Assembly: GCF_012837295.1 (NCBI RefSeq)
Contig: NZ_DURI01000331.1
Span: 1 to 32,315, forward strand
Origin: Corynebacterium sp.
Lineage (GTDB): Bacteria > Actinomycetota > Actinomycetes > Mycobacteriales > Mycobacteriaceae
Length of the DNA: 32,315 nucleotides
Reading direction: 5' to 3'
This document shows positions 7,229 to 17,024 of the stretch, piece by piece. The notes beneath the pieces are model-generated. The model was given only the letters and a program-made list of their open reading frames with translations, made no database searches and was not told the origin of the DNA. Every line of letters starts with the position of its first letter. Position 1 is the first letter of the stretch. The position numbers and the translations under genes were made by a program.

Positions 7229-9397
7229 CTAGAGGCTCTCGCGGGTGCCGTCCACGTCCTCGTCGGAGACGACGTCCCCGGACTCGGAGGACATGGGCAC
7301 GATGGTCGGGACGATCATCGGGCTGCGGCGGTACTTCTGGTTGATCATCTTCTCCGCGCGGCGGCGGACCTCCTGCGCCATGCGGTACGGGTTGTTCTCG
7401 CCCGAACCGGCCAGGTCGAACATGGTCTCGTCGACCAGCTTCTCGACCTCCGACAGGACCTCCTTGACGTCGTCGGAGAAACCGCGGGCCTGGGCGCGGG
7501 GCTTCTCCAGCGGACGGCCGGTGCGGTTGTCGATGACCGAGGTGACCGTGATCAGGCCGCCCTCGCGCATCTCCGCGCGATCGGCGAGGACGTCGGCGTC
7601 GACGTCGCCCATGGACGTGCCGTCCACGTAGAGCTGGCCGACCGGCACCTGGCCCACGACGCGGGCGCGGCCGTCGACCAGGTCGACGACGACGCCGTTC
7701 TGCGCCAGCACCACGTTCTCGGCGGGGACGCCGGTGGAGATGGCCAGATCCTTGTTCGCGCGCAGGTGGCGCCACTCGCCGTGCACCGGCATCGCATTCG
7801 ACGGGCGCACCGCGTTGTACAGGAACAGCAGCTCGCCGGAGTAACCGTGGCCCGAGGTGTGGACCATCGCGTCGCGGCCGGTGATGACCTCGGCGCCGAT
7901 CTGGGCGAGCATGTTGAGCACGCCGAACACCGACTCCTCGTTGCCCGGCACCACCGACGACGACATGATGATGCGGTCGCCGTCGCGGACGGTGATCTGG
8001 CGGTGCTCGCGGCGGGCCATGCGGCTCAGGGCGGCCATCGGCTCACCCTGGGTGCCCGTGGTGACCAGCACGATCTTGTGCGGCGCCATGCGGGCGGCCT
8101 CGTTCATCTCGACGATCGTGCCGCGCGGGGCGTTGAGCAGGCCCAGCTCCTCGGCGATGCGCATGTTGCGGATCATGGAGCGGCCGTTGAACGCCACCTT
8201 GCGGTTGGCGGCCACGGCGGCGTCGATGACGGCCTGCACGCGGTACACGTTCGACGCGAAGGACGCGAAGATCACGCGCTGCTTGGCCTCGGTGACCAGG
8301 CGACGCAGGGTCGGCACGATCTGCGATTCGGACTCCGAGATGCCGGGGGTGGTGGCATTCGTCGAGTCGCACAGGAACAGGTCGACGCCCTCGTCGCCCA
8401 GGCGGCTCAGGGCCGGCAGGTCGGTCGGGCGCTTGTCCGGCGGGGTCTGGTCCAGCTTGATGTCGCCCGTGTGGACGACCAGGCCGGCACCGGTCTTGAT
8501 GGCGATGCCCAGGCACTCCGGGATGGAGTGGTTGACCGCGAAGAAACGCAGGTCGAACGGGCCGCGCTGGATGCGGTCCTGCTCATTGACCTCGACGGTC
8601 TTCGGGCGGATGCGGTGCTCCTGCAGCTTCGCCTGGATCAGGGCCAAGGTGAAGCGGGAGGCGATCACCGGGATGTCGCCGCGCTGCTTGAGCAGCCACG
8701 GGATGGCTCCGATGTGGTCCTCGTGGCCGTGGGTGACCACGAGCGCCTCGACGCGATCCCACTTGCCGTCCATGTAGGAGAAGTCCGGGAGGATCAGGTC
8801 GACGCCCGGCTCATCCGAGCTCGGGAACAGCACGCCGCAGTCGACGATGAGCAGGCGGTCCTTGTACTCGAAGACCGTCATGTTGCGGCCGATCTCCGAA
8901 ATGCCGCCGAGCGCGACGATGCGCAGGCCGTCCTTCGGGGCCTTCGGCGGCTCCGGCAGGCGCTGCGTCAGGTCCGCGCCCTGCATCGACTGCACGACGT
9001 TGCGGCGGTTGCGGTTGCCGCCGCGGCCACCGCCCTTGTTGCCGCCGCCCTGGCCCTGGCCACCGCGTCCGCCGCGGTTGCCGTTGCCCGAGCCCTGGCC
9101 GCCCTGGCCATTTTGGCCATTCTGGCCCTGGCCGCCGCGACCGCCACGGCCACCACGGCCGCCACGTCCACCGCGGGAGGAACCGCCGGAGCGGCCCTGG
9201 CCGGACTCACGGTCGTTGCGCTGCTCGTTCTTGGCCTCGCCATTGCCGGAGTTGCCGGCGTTGCCGGAGTTGCCGGCGTCGTTCTTGGCGGCGGACTCGT
9301 TCTTCGGCGCCTGGGACTCGGCGCGCGCGATCTCCGCCTCCTGCGGCGGGCCGGCCTTGCGGACGACCTTCCGGGGGCGGCTGCGATTCTCGCTCAC
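7229..9397 (-). CDS. rnj: Ribonuclease J (metallo-beta-lactamase/beta-CASP RNase)
   Basis: A 722-residue RNase J, a 5'-3' exo- and endoribonuclease of mRNA decay and rRNA maturation. The catalytic zinc motif HGHEDHIG is at 223-230; further metal ligands lie in VNHSIPECLG and HTGDIKLD, and the beta-CASP domain includes SSSVVPGNE and HTSGHGYSGEL. The C-terminal domain runs to residue 722. The first 140 residues are an extension of low complexity: Gly, Arg, Asn and Gln with tandem RGG (75-89) and QNGQNG units. This is disordered and probably RNA-binding, and it makes the protein longer than the roughly 560 residues of Firmicute RNase J. The start is GTG 9397, directly abutting the dapA TAA with no spacer and no Shine-Dalgarno site, so translation is probably coupled to dapA. 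Confidence 0.95.
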   Translation of the reverse strand: MSENRSRPRKVVRKAGPPQEAEIARAESQAPKNESAAKNDAGNSGNAGNSGNGEAKNEQRNDRESGQGRSGGSSRGGRGGRGGRGGRGGQGQNGQNGQGGQGSGNGNRGGRGGQGQGGGNKGGGRGGNRNRRNVVQSMQGADLTQRLPEPPKAPKDGLRIVALGGISEIGRNMTVFEYKDRLLIVDCGVLFPSSDEPGVDLILPDFSYMDGKWDRVEALVVTHGHEDHIGAIPWLLKQRGDIPVIASRFTLALIQAKLQEHRIRPKTVEVNEQDRIQRGPFDLRFFAVNHSIPECLGIAIKTGAGLVVHTGDIKLDQTPPDKRPTDLPALSRLGDEGVDLFLCDSTNATTPGISESESQIVPTLRRLVTEAKQRVIFASFASNVYRVQAVIDAAVAANRKVAFNGRSMIRNMRIAEELGLLNAPRGTIVEMNEAARMAPHKIVLVTTGTQGEPMAALSRMARREHRQITVRDGDRIIMSSSVVPGNEESVFGVLNMLAQIGAEVITGRDAMVHTSGHGYSGELLFLYNAVRPSNAMPVHGEWRHLRANKDLAISTGVPAENVVLAQNGVVVDLVDGRARVVGQVPVGQLYVDGTSMGDVDADVLADRAEMREGGLITVTSVIDNRTGRPLEKPRAQARGFSDDVKEVLSEVEKLVDETMFDLAGSGENNPYRMAQEVRRRAEKMINQKYRRSPMIVPTIVPMSSESGDVVSDEDVDGTRESL

Positions 9398-10303
9398 TTA
9401 GAGGACACCGGCCTCTCGCATGTCGGAGGCGAGCAGATCGAGCTGCTCCTGGGTCGGGGAAATCTGAGGCAAACGGGGGTCTCCTGTCTGAATGCCCTGC
9501 AGCTGCAAAGCTGCCTTGGCGAAGCTCACCCCGCCCAGGCGGCCCTGGGCGCGGAAGAGCGGGGTCATGGAAGCGTGGGTCTCGCGTGCGGCATCGAGGC
9601 GACCGGCGTCGAACTGTTCGCGCAGATCGGCGAGCTTGCGGGGCGCGGCGTGGCCGATGACGGAAATGAAGCCGGTGGCGCCGATGGACAGCCACGGCAG
9701 ATTCACGACGTCGTCGCCCGAGTACCAGGCCAAATCCGAATTGGCGATGATGTGCGCCGCCGAGCCGAGGTCGCCCTTGGCGTCCTTCACGGCGGTGATG
9801 CGGGGATGCTCCGCGAGACGGAAAAGAGTGTCCGTTTCAATCGGGATGACCGAGCGCGGCGGAATGTCGTACAGGCAGACCTCGAGGTCCGTCGCGTCCG
9901 CGACGGCCGTGAAGTGCCGGTAGATGCCTTCCTGGCTCGGCTTCGAGTAATACGGCGTAACCACCAGAAGGGAGTCCGCGCCCGCCTCGGCCGAAACCTT
10001 GGCGAGTTCGATGGACGATGCGGTGTCGTTGGTGCCCGCTCCGGCGACCAGCTTGACGGAGTCGCCGAGCTCGGCGCGCACCGCGCGCAGGAGCTCCAGC
10101 TTTTCTTCCGTGGTCGTGGTCGGGGACTCGCCGGTGGTGCCGGCGAGAATGAGCGAATCGCACCCGTTGTCGGTCAAATGGCCGGCCAACCGCACGCCTG
10201 CATCGACGTCCAGGGCGCCGTCCGCGTCAAACGGGGTCACCATGGCGACGGCGACGGTGCCGAAGGCATCGACGCCTCGGTTCGAAGCGAATCCAGTGGT
10301 CAT
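9398..10303 (-). CDS. dapA: 4-hydroxy-tetrahydrodipicolinate synthase
   Basis: A 301-residue class I aldolase-type enzyme that condenses pyruvate with aspartate semialdehyde in the diaminopimelate/lysine pathway. Seen features are the substrate-binding GTTGES loop (55-60), the catalytic tyrosine in CLYDIPPRS (Y145) and the Schiff-base lysine in [10 protein letters not shown] (K173). Length matches the family. The start is ATG 10303; TAGCCT lies exactly seven bases upstream, so dapA can be transcribed without a leader from the 49-base thyX-dapA gap as well as by read-through from dapB-thyX. Its stop directly abuts the rnj start. Clustering with dapB gives two lysine-pathway steps in one unit. 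Confidence 0.95.
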   Translation of the reverse strand: MTTGFASNRGVDAFGTVAVAMVTPFDADGALDVDAGVRLAGHLTDNGCDSLILAGTTGESPTTTTEEKLELLRAVRAELGDSVKLVAGAGTNDTASSIELAKVSAEAGADSLLVVTPYYSKPSQEGIYRHFTAVADATDLEVCLYDIPPRSVIPIETDTLFRLAEHPRITAVKDAKGDLGSAAHIIANSDLAWYSGDDVVNLPWLSIGATGFISVIGHAAPRKLADLREQFDAGRLDAARETHASMTPLFRAQGRLGGVSFAKAALQLQGIQTGDPRLPQISPTQEQLDLLASDMREAGVL

Positions 10304-10310
10304 TGTTGAG

Positions 10311-10316
10311 AGGCTA
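10311..10316 (-). promoter_or_regulatory. Internal dapA -10 element, leaderless geometry
   Basis: TAGCCT, seven bases, then ATG 10303, located in the short thyX-dapA gap. It would give dapA-rnj a separate transcript. Confidence 0.5.
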
Positions 10317-10352
10317 CCTGTTCTATGTCGCTGTACCGGGCATTGCCCCGGC

Positions 10353-11105
10353 TTATCCTTCAAATGCGTACGGGCTCGACGCGACGACGGAGCCGTCGCG
10401 GAGGCGGGATACCTCGAAATCGCCGAATGCCGTGGGTGCCGCCGCCTGCAGTTCGCGCAGACAGGCCACCGCGAGCGCCCGGATTTCCGAATCCGCATGT
10501 TCCGTGGCGCGCATTCCTATGAAATGGCGCCACGAACGGTAGTTGCCGGTGACCACGATACGTGTTTCCGTGGCGTTGGGCAGGACCGCGCGCGCCGCCT
10601 GGCGCGCCTGTTTGCGCCGCAGCAGGGCGTTGGGCTCGTCGGCCCACTTCTCCTCCAGCGCGTCGAGCAGTTCCTGGTAGGCGAAGCGGGACTGGTCGAC
10701 GACGCCCTCGAACAGCGCGAGCAGTTCGGGGTCGTCGGCGATGGCCGCCGGCGCGACGACGCGGTTGGCGGTGTCGGGCACGAACCGCTGGGACAGCTGC
10801 GAGAAGGAGAAGTGCCGGTGGCGCGTCAGTTCGTGCGAGCACGACCTGGACAGCCCTCGGACGTAAATGGACGCGGAGGCGTGCTCGAACAGGCTGGTGT
10901 GCCCGACTTCGAGCACGTGCCGCAGGTATCCCTCGTTCGTGGCGGTGCGCGGGTTGGGCTTGTCCCAGGTTTCGTAGCAGGCGCGGCCGGCGAATTCGAT
11001 GAGGGCCTCGCCGCCGTCGGCGTCTGTGCCCCAATCGATGTCGACGGGCGGGGTGAACTGCGTGGAGGCGATGAGCTGGGCGCTCAGTTCCACGATCTCG
11101 GACAT
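10353..11105 (-). CDS. thyX: FAD-dependent thymidylate synthase ThyX
   Basis: A 250-residue flavin-dependent thymidylate synthase that methylates dUMP using methylene-tetrahydrofolate, FAD and NADPH. The diagnostic ThyX motif RHRxxSxxxxSxR is present as [13 protein letters not shown] (95-107). [29 protein letters not shown] and [12 protein letters not shown] are the other conserved blocks. A GAGGAAGGG Shine-Dalgarno site precedes ATG 11105, ten bases after the dapB stop. The dapB-thyX-dapA order is conserved in mycobacteria and corynebacteria, where ThyX and a classical ThyA may coexist. Confidence 0.96.
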   Translation of the reverse strand: MSEIVELSAQLIASTQFTPPVDIDWGTDADGGEALIEFAGRACYETWDKPNPRTATNEGYLRHVLEVGHTSLFEHASASIYVRGLSRSCSHELTRHRHFSFSQLSQRFVPDTANRVVAPAAIADDPELLALFEGVVDQSRFAYQELLDALEEKWADEPNALLRRKQARQAARAVLPNATETRIVVTGNYRSWRHFIGMRATEHADSEIRALAVACLRELQAAAPTAFGDFEVSRLRDGSVVASSPYAFEG

Positions 11106-11115
11106 GACCCTTCCT

Positions 11116-12185
<1,070 letters not shown>

Positions 12186-13652
12186 ATGTCCAGCGCCGAG
12201 CCCACCCATTCCGGAACCGCGCAGAAGCCCGGCGCCGGCGACGGGGGCCGCGATGCCCGCACCCCGTACATGGCCATTTACGTTCTGCTGGCGGCCGCGT
12301 TCATAGCGATCCTCAACGAGACGATCATGAGCGTCGCCATCCCGGTGATCAAGACCGACCTCGACATCTCCGCGGCCCTGGCCCAGTGGGTCACCACGGC
12401 GTTCCTGCTGACGATGGCCGTGGTCATCCCGGTCACGGGTTTCCTCATTTCCAAGCTGACGCTGCGCCAGCTGTTCCTGTTGTCGCAGGGCCTCTTCGTG
12501 GCCGGCACCGTCATCGGCGCGCTGGCCCCCGGTTTCGCGCTGGTCATCGTGGGCCGAGTGATCCAGGCGGTGGGCACGGCGGTCCTGCTCCCCCTGCTCA
12601 TGACCACGGTCCTGCGGCTGGTCCCGGAGAAGAACCGCGGCACGATGATGGGCAACATGTCCATCGTCATCGCCGTGGCCCCGGCGATCGGCCCGACGGT
12701 GTCCGGTTTCATTCTCCAGCTCGCGTCGAACAACTGGCACATGCTGTTCTGGACCATGCTGCCCATCGGCGCGGTGGTCCTCGTCGTGGGCACCCTGCTG
12801 CTGCCGTCCTTCGGCGAGGGGTCCGACAAGCGCGTAGACGTGCTGTCCGTGCTGCTGTCCGCCGTCGGCTTCGGCGTCACCGTCTACGGCCTGTCCCTGG
12901 TGGGCGCCGACGCCGGCGCGATGCTGTGGCTGTCGCTGGGCATCGGCCTGACGTCGCTGGTCCTCTTCGGCTTGCGGCAGATCCGACTGGCCCGCACCGA
13001 TTCGGCCCTGCTCGACCTCCGGGTCTTCCGGACGAAGAGCTTCTCCATCTCCACCGCGATCCTGTCGATCGGCATGCTGGCCATGTTCGGCGTCATCATC
13101 ATCCTCCCGCTGTACCTGGCTCTCCGCGGCGTCGAGGTGCTGACCATCGGCCTCATGCTCATGCCCGGCCCGTTGGTGATGGGCCTGATGGGCCCGTTCG
13201 TCGGCCGCCTGTACGACAAGTACGGCCCGCGCCCGCTGGTCCCGCCCGGAGCAGTGATGGTGACCCTCGGTGTGCTCGGCCTCGCGTTCATCGGCATGAA
13301 CACGCCGCTGTGGTGGATCGTCGCATCCCACATCGTTTTGGAGATCGGCTTGGGCCTGCTGTTCACCCCACTGTTCACGTGGGGCCTCGGCGACCTTCCC
13401 CAGAAGCTGTACCCCGACGGCTCGGCCGTGGTGAACACCCTGCAGCAGGTGTTCGGCGCGGTGGGCACGGCGGCGTTCGTGGCGATCGCTGCCGCGGCGA
13501 CGGCGACCATGACGACGTCGGCGACCCCCGCGGTGGACGAAACGATCAACGGCTACCGCATCGCCCTGTGGGTCGGCGTCGCGCTCGGCGTGGTCGTCAT
13601 CGCCCTGTCCACCCAGGTCAAGCGCACCCGCCCCCGCGTCGAGCTGGCGTAG
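12186..13652 (+). CDS. DHA2-family MFS exporter (EmrB/QacA type)
   Basis: A 488-residue major facilitator with about 14 membrane segments, the DHA2 drug:H+ antiporter architecture. Diagnostic stretches are LNETIMSVAIPVIKTDL in helix 1, WVTTAFLLTMAVVIPVTGFL in helix 2, the motif-C-like GRVIQAVGTAVLLPLLM, and GPTVSGFIL in helix 5. A short cytosolic N-terminus of about 25 residues precedes helix 1. AAAGGAG six bases before ATG 12186 is a good Shine-Dalgarno site. It is convergent with the DUF2786 gene, with 13 bases between the stops. The substrate is unknown; family members expel cationic drugs, dyes or amino-acid-like compounds. It appears to belong to the accessory block inserted between dapB and pnp. 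Confidence 0.88.
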   Translation: MSSAEPTHSGTAQKPGAGDGGRDARTPYMAIYVLLAAAFIAILNETIMSVAIPVIKTDLDISAALAQWVTTAFLLTMAVVIPVTGFLISKLTLRQLFLLSQGLFVAGTVIGALAPGFALVIVGRVIQAVGTAVLLPLLMTTVLRLVPEKNRGTMMGNMSIVIAVAPAIGPTVSGFILQLASNNWHMLFWTMLPIGAVVLVVGTLLLPSFGEGSDKRVDVLSVLLSAVGFGVTVYGLSLVGADAGAMLWLSLGIGLTSLVLFGLRQIRLARTDSALLDLRVFRTKSFSISTAILSIGMLAMFGVIIILPLYLALRGVEVLTIGLMLMPGPLVMGLMGPFVGRLYDKYGPRPLVPPGAVMVTLGVLGLAFIGMNTPLWWIVASHIVLEIGLGLLFTPLFTWGLGDLPQKLYPDGSAVVNTLQQVFGAVGTAAFVAIAAAATATMTTSATPAVDETINGYRIALWVGVALGVVVIALSTQVKRTRPRVELA

Positions 13653-13665
13653 TCTGCGGGCACGG

Positions 13666-14415
13666 TCACGCGCCCAACGCCCGCCGCGCCCCCATCCGCG
13701 TCTGCCCGAGATCGGAGTTCTCCGCCGCAGCGCAGCCGTGCATGAAGGCGTCGCCGTCCAAGCGCGCCCTCGACTCCGTGCGTCGCAGATGCGGGTAGCG
13801 GCGGCGCATCTCTTCCCGCGCCCGCTGCGCGTCGTTCTTCAGCACGAGCGATGCCGACGCCCCGGCACCTCCCCGCGCCTCCCCGTCCTCGTCGGCCCGC
13901 TGCGCGGTGCCCCGCTCCTGGGCGGACAACCGGTCGCCGACCACGGTGGCGAAACCCACCATGAACGACCTGCGCCACCGGGCCGTCCGCGCCGCATCCC
14001 CCGCCCGCAAGCGGGCGGCGCCGGCGAGCATGTGGGGGCACAGCATCCCGAACAACAGCTGCACGCGCTCAACGTGCCGCGCGGCCCCGATGAGCGTTCC
14101 CCGGTCCGCGCCGCGCCCCAACCCGCGCCCGCCGCCCGACCACAGCACGACCTCGCAGTGCAGCGCCCGGGCCAGCGCATTGAGCAGGCCGATCTGCTGC
14201 CGCTGATAGGCGCCGGACATGTCCAGATCCACGACCTTCATCTCCGCCCCCGCATCCGTCGGATCGCCCAACTTTGCCGGATCCAACCCGTATTGGGCGA
14301 TCAGCGCGAACGCCTTGTCGCGGAACACGTCGCCTTCCGGCGTCCCCTCCCGGTCCGCCGCCTGATTGAGCAGCTTGCGCACCTTCTCGCGGACGTCTCC
14401 CCGCATCGACCCCAT
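13666..14415 (-). CDS. DUF2786 domain protein
   Basis: A 249-residue protein of unknown function. The N-terminal 45 residues (VREKVRKLLNQAADREGTPEGDVFRDKAFALIAQYGLDPAKL) fit DUF2786, a helical domain found in actinobacterial and phage proteins. The rest resembles the usual partner region: QRQQIGLLNALARALHCEVVLW, a fold with a small loop rich in glycine, then FATVVGDRLSAQER and a basic C-terminus (EEMRRRYPHLRRTESRARLDGDAFMHGCAAAE). Three in-frame ATGs (14424, 14415, 14406) are possible starts; AAGGGGG sits nine bases from 14415 but abuts 14424. A -10-like TAGCAT at 14517-14512 lies upstream. It is tail-to-tail with the exporter. DNA or nucleic-acid association is sometimes suspected for this family but is not shown. 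Confidence 0.72.
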   Translation of the reverse strand: MGSMRGDVREKVRKLLNQAADREGTPEGDVFRDKAFALIAQYGLDPAKLGDPTDAGAEMKVVDLDMSGAYQRQQIGLLNALARALHCEVVLWSGGGRGLGRGADRGTLIGAARHVERVQLLFGMLCPHMLAGAARLRAGDAARTARWRRSFMVGFATVVGDRLSAQERGTAQRADEDGEARGGAGASASLVLKNDAQRAREEMRRRYPHLRRTESRARLDGDAFMHGCAAAENSDLGQTRMGARRALGA

Positions 14416-14546
14416 CCGAACCATCCCCCTTCGGCGCGAACCCTCGCCCGCCCCATCGCTCGCGCCCGCCCCGACCCGGGAACAGTCGCACTCGTTTTCG
14501 ATTCATCCGCGATGCTACGCCATCGAACGGACCTTCGCATGCGGAA

Positions 14547-14581
14547 GAACCCCGCGTCCTCGAATCGAGGGCGCGGGGCTC
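14547..14581 (-). terminator. Terminator of the galactose operon
   Basis: CCCCGCG, one wobble position, and CCTC (14550-14561) pair with GAGG and CGCGGGG (14567-14578) around a GAATC loop, flanked by extra G-C and A-T pairs. It lies 46 bases after the galTK stop and before the DUF2786 promoter candidate. Confidence 0.7.
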
Positions 14582-14627
14582 CTTTTCCCGTGGAACCGGC
14601 ATCACCGCCGGTCAGACGATCACACGA

Positions 14628-17018
14628 TCACCCGATCTTCTCGGCGCCGTCGGACGGCACCGCCACGAGAAACTCCGGGGGCCGGAAACCGGCTTCCGCG
14701 TATGCGCCGGCGATCGCATCCGCCACGGGCCGCACGTGCCCGGAATCCAGCAGGGCGATGGCGCTGCCGCCGAAACCGCCGCCGGTCATGCGCGCGCCGA
14801 CCGCACCGTGGGCCATGGCCGTGTCCACCGCCAGGTCCAGCTCGGGGCACGTGACCTCGTAGTCGTCGCGCAGCGAGGCGTGGCTCGCGCACATCGACTC
14901 GCCGAATCCGGCCATGTCGCCGGCCTTCAACTGCTCGATCGCCTTCGCGGTGCGCTCGATTTCGGAGACCACGTGGCGCACGCGCTTGACGACGACCCGC
15001 TCCCATTCCTCCGCATCCGCGCCATTGGGGACGTTCACCGTCGCCCATTCGGCGGCGGTGGACACGGCGTCGTCGAGCTCGCGGAGCGAACCCACGCCCA
15101 CGCCCTCCGTCACCGCATCGATGACCCCGCGGCGCGAGGCGTACTGGCCATCGGCGAGGGAATGCGGCGCCTTGGTGTCGATGACCAGGATCGCCAGCCC
15201 GTGGGCGGGCAGATCGCAGGGCACCTGGACGGCGGAATCGTCGGCGTAGTCGATGGCCAGGGCGTTGCCCTCTTGCCCGAAGAGCGAGATCCTCTGGTCA
15301 AGGCCGCCGGTCGAGGCTCCCACGACGTCGTTCTCCGCGCGGATGCACGCGGCGACGAGGCCCGCGCGGACGTCGAAGCCGCGCTCGTCGGCGGGATCGC
15401 CGATGGGGCCGACCGTGAGCTCGTGGGCGGCCAACGCCGCCGAGCACTCCAGCGCGGCCGAACTGGACAGGCCGCCGCCGATCGGGACGTCGGAGGTCAC
15501 GGCGATGTCGAACCCGCCGAGATCCTTCGGCAAGAGACCGGCCTCCTGCTGCGCCCAGATCGAGCCGACGATATATCCGGTCCAGTTCCGCGGCTTGCCC
15601 GGCCCGACCTCGTCGACGCCGATCTCCACGATCCGCGGATCATCCCCGCCCATCGAGGACACCAGGCGGTACTTGCCGTCCTCGCGCGGGGAGACCGCGA
15701 CCCACGTGCGTTGCGACAGCGCAAACGGCAGGCAGATTCCGCCCGCGTAGTCGACGTGCTCGCCGATGAGGTTCACGCGGCCGGGTGCGGCCCACACGCC
15801 CGCGGGCGCGGAGTCGAACGCCTTCGTGAACAAGGCGGTGGCATCGGCGGCACCGGTGGCGTCGTCGCGCGTCGGCGACCACGTCGCCCCTCCGACCTCG
15901 CGGAACCGGTCCGCGATGCGTTCCGGGGTGGTGTCCGAAATCCACGCGCCCTGGCCCGATTCGGAGCCGGCCAGGAACTTCATTCGGCCGGGCGACCGCA
16001 TCATCGAGTACAGCTGCAGGTGCAGTCGGCCGTGCTCGCGGTCATCTCCCACCGGCGCCTGATTCCACGACGCGATGTACGGGGTGCGCTCGACGCCCTC
16101 GAAGAACCGGTCCATGCGACCCAGCAGATCAAGGTACATGCGGGTCAGCTCATCCTTCTCGTCATCGGTGAGCGCCGCGAAATCCGGCACGTCCCGATTG
16201 GCCATGAGCATGACCTCCACCGGCCACTTCGCCGCCGCGGGCACGAACGCCGTGAAGTGCTCGCCTTCGGCCACGATCCTCCTGCCGGAACGCTTCTCGG
16301 CGGCCAGGAGGTCGTCGAAAAGCGAACGGCCGGTCTCGGCGCGATGCCTCCTGCTCTGCTCCGCGATCGCCGACGCGCGGGCCGGCAGATACGGGTACGA
16401 GTAGATCTGGCCGTGCGGATGCTGCAGCGTGACGCCGATTTCCTTGCCGCGGTTCTCGAACGGGAACACCAGGCGCACGCCGTCGATCTCCGACAACTCG
16501 CGCGTGCGGTGCGCCCACGCCTCCACCACCGTGCGCGCGCGGCGATACGGCAGATCGCGGAAGTTCGACGTGACGTCCGGGGTGAAGCAGACGACCTCAC
16601 AGCGGGCCAGGGCCGGGCGGCGCGGGAACAGCTCCTCGCCGTCGACCTCGGCCGCGAAGTCCTCCGGGACCTCCATGTGCATGGACAGCGACGGGAAGCG
16701 GTTCTCGAAGACCACGACGTCGTAGTCGTCGGCCGGGATCTCCGTCGGGAGCTCCCCCGGCTTGGTCGGGGCCAGCGGGTTCTCGTTCGCCGGCGGCATG
16801 AACGTGCGGTTCATGCGGTGGGCGGCGTAGACGTTCCATTCCCCGGTTAGCGGATCGCGGCGCAGCTCGGACTCCGTCACCGCCTCCGGCAGCCGGCGTT
16901 CGTCGACGGTCGTGCGGGTGCTGCGGCCTTCCACGTAGTCGGGCTCATCGTCGAAGTAGATGAGCTCGCGGCCGTCGGCCAGGGTCATCCGCGTGGTGGC
17001 GAAGGGGTGGGCGGTCAT
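14628..17018 (-). CDS. galTK: Bifunctional GalT-GalK fusion: galactose-1-phosphate uridylyltransferase / galactokinase
   Basis: One 796-residue frame holds two Leloir enzymes. Residues 1 to about 375 are GalT: RRDPLTGEWNVYAAHR (53-68), VVCFTPDVTSNF, the HPHGQ active site at 200-204 with H202 as the expected uridylylated residue, and HLQLYSMMRSPGRMKF. The CxxC zinc pair of E. coli GalT is absent. Residues about 405-796 are GalK: APGRVNLIGEHVDYAGG (411-427), the ATP loop VPIGGGLSSSAALE (511-524) and TGGGFGGSAIAL (745-756). A linker of about 30 residues joins them with no stop codon or ATG. The start is ATG 17018, after GAAGGAGG that overlaps the end of the preceding gene. The fusion would channel galactose through galactose 1-phosphate in one polypeptide. 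It is last in the gal operon. Confidence 0.93.
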   Translation of the reverse strand: MTAHPFATTRMTLADGRELIYFDDEPDYVEGRSTRTTVDERRLPEAVTESELRRDPLTGEWNVYAAHRMNRTFMPPANENPLAPTKPGELPTEIPADDYDVVVFENRFPSLSMHMEVPEDFAAEVDGEELFPRRPALARCEVVCFTPDVTSNFRDLPYRRARTVVEAWAHRTRELSEIDGVRLVFPFENRGKEIGVTLQHPHGQIYSYPYLPARASAIAEQSRRHRAETGRSLFDDLLAAEKRSGRRIVAEGEHFTAFVPAAAKWPVEVMLMANRDVPDFAALTDDEKDELTRMYLDLLGRMDRFFEGVERTPYIASWNQAPVGDDREHGRLHLQLYSMMRSPGRMKFLAGSESGQGAWISDTTPERIADRFREVGGATWSPTRDDATGAADATALFTKAFDSAPAGVWAAPGRVNLIGEHVDYAGGICLPFALSQRTWVAVSPREDGKYRLVSSMGGDDPRIVEIGVDEVGPGKPRNWTGYIVGSIWAQQEAGLLPKDLGGFDIAVTSDVPIGGGLSSSAALECSAALAAHELTVGPIGDPADERGFDVRAGLVAACIRAENDVVGASTGGLDQRISLFGQEGNALAIDYADDSAVQVPCDLPAHGLAILVIDTKAPHSLADGQYASRRGVIDAVTEGVGVGSLRELDDAVSTAAEWATVNVPNGADAEEWERVVVKRVRHVVSEIERTAKAIEQLKAGDMAGFGESMCASHASLRDDYEVTCPELDLAVDTAMAHGAVGARMTGGGFGGSAIALLDSGHVRPVADAIAGAYAEAGFRPPEFLVAVPSDGAEKIG

Positions 17019-17024
17019 GGCGGG

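Noticed and set aside
8984..9210. Short tandem repeats that look at first like a CRISPR array or minisatellite
   Set aside because: They are in-frame Gly/Arg/Gln/Asn codon repeats of the RNase J tail. There are no constant repeats with variable spacers and no cas genes.
6440..10309. A 1289-codon plus-strand open frame over the DinB-like gene, rnj and dapA
   Set aside because: It is an antisense shadow: strong third-position GC removes stop codons on the opposite strand. Its product is Arg/His/Asp/Val-rich without domains, and it crosses three confident genes and their intergenic regions.
15850..15950. Frameshift or assembly join creating an artificial galT-galK fusion
   Set aside because: Both halves and the linker are in one frame with normal codon use, and no separate galK start codon with a proper site is present. 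Read data would still be needed to exclude it formally.
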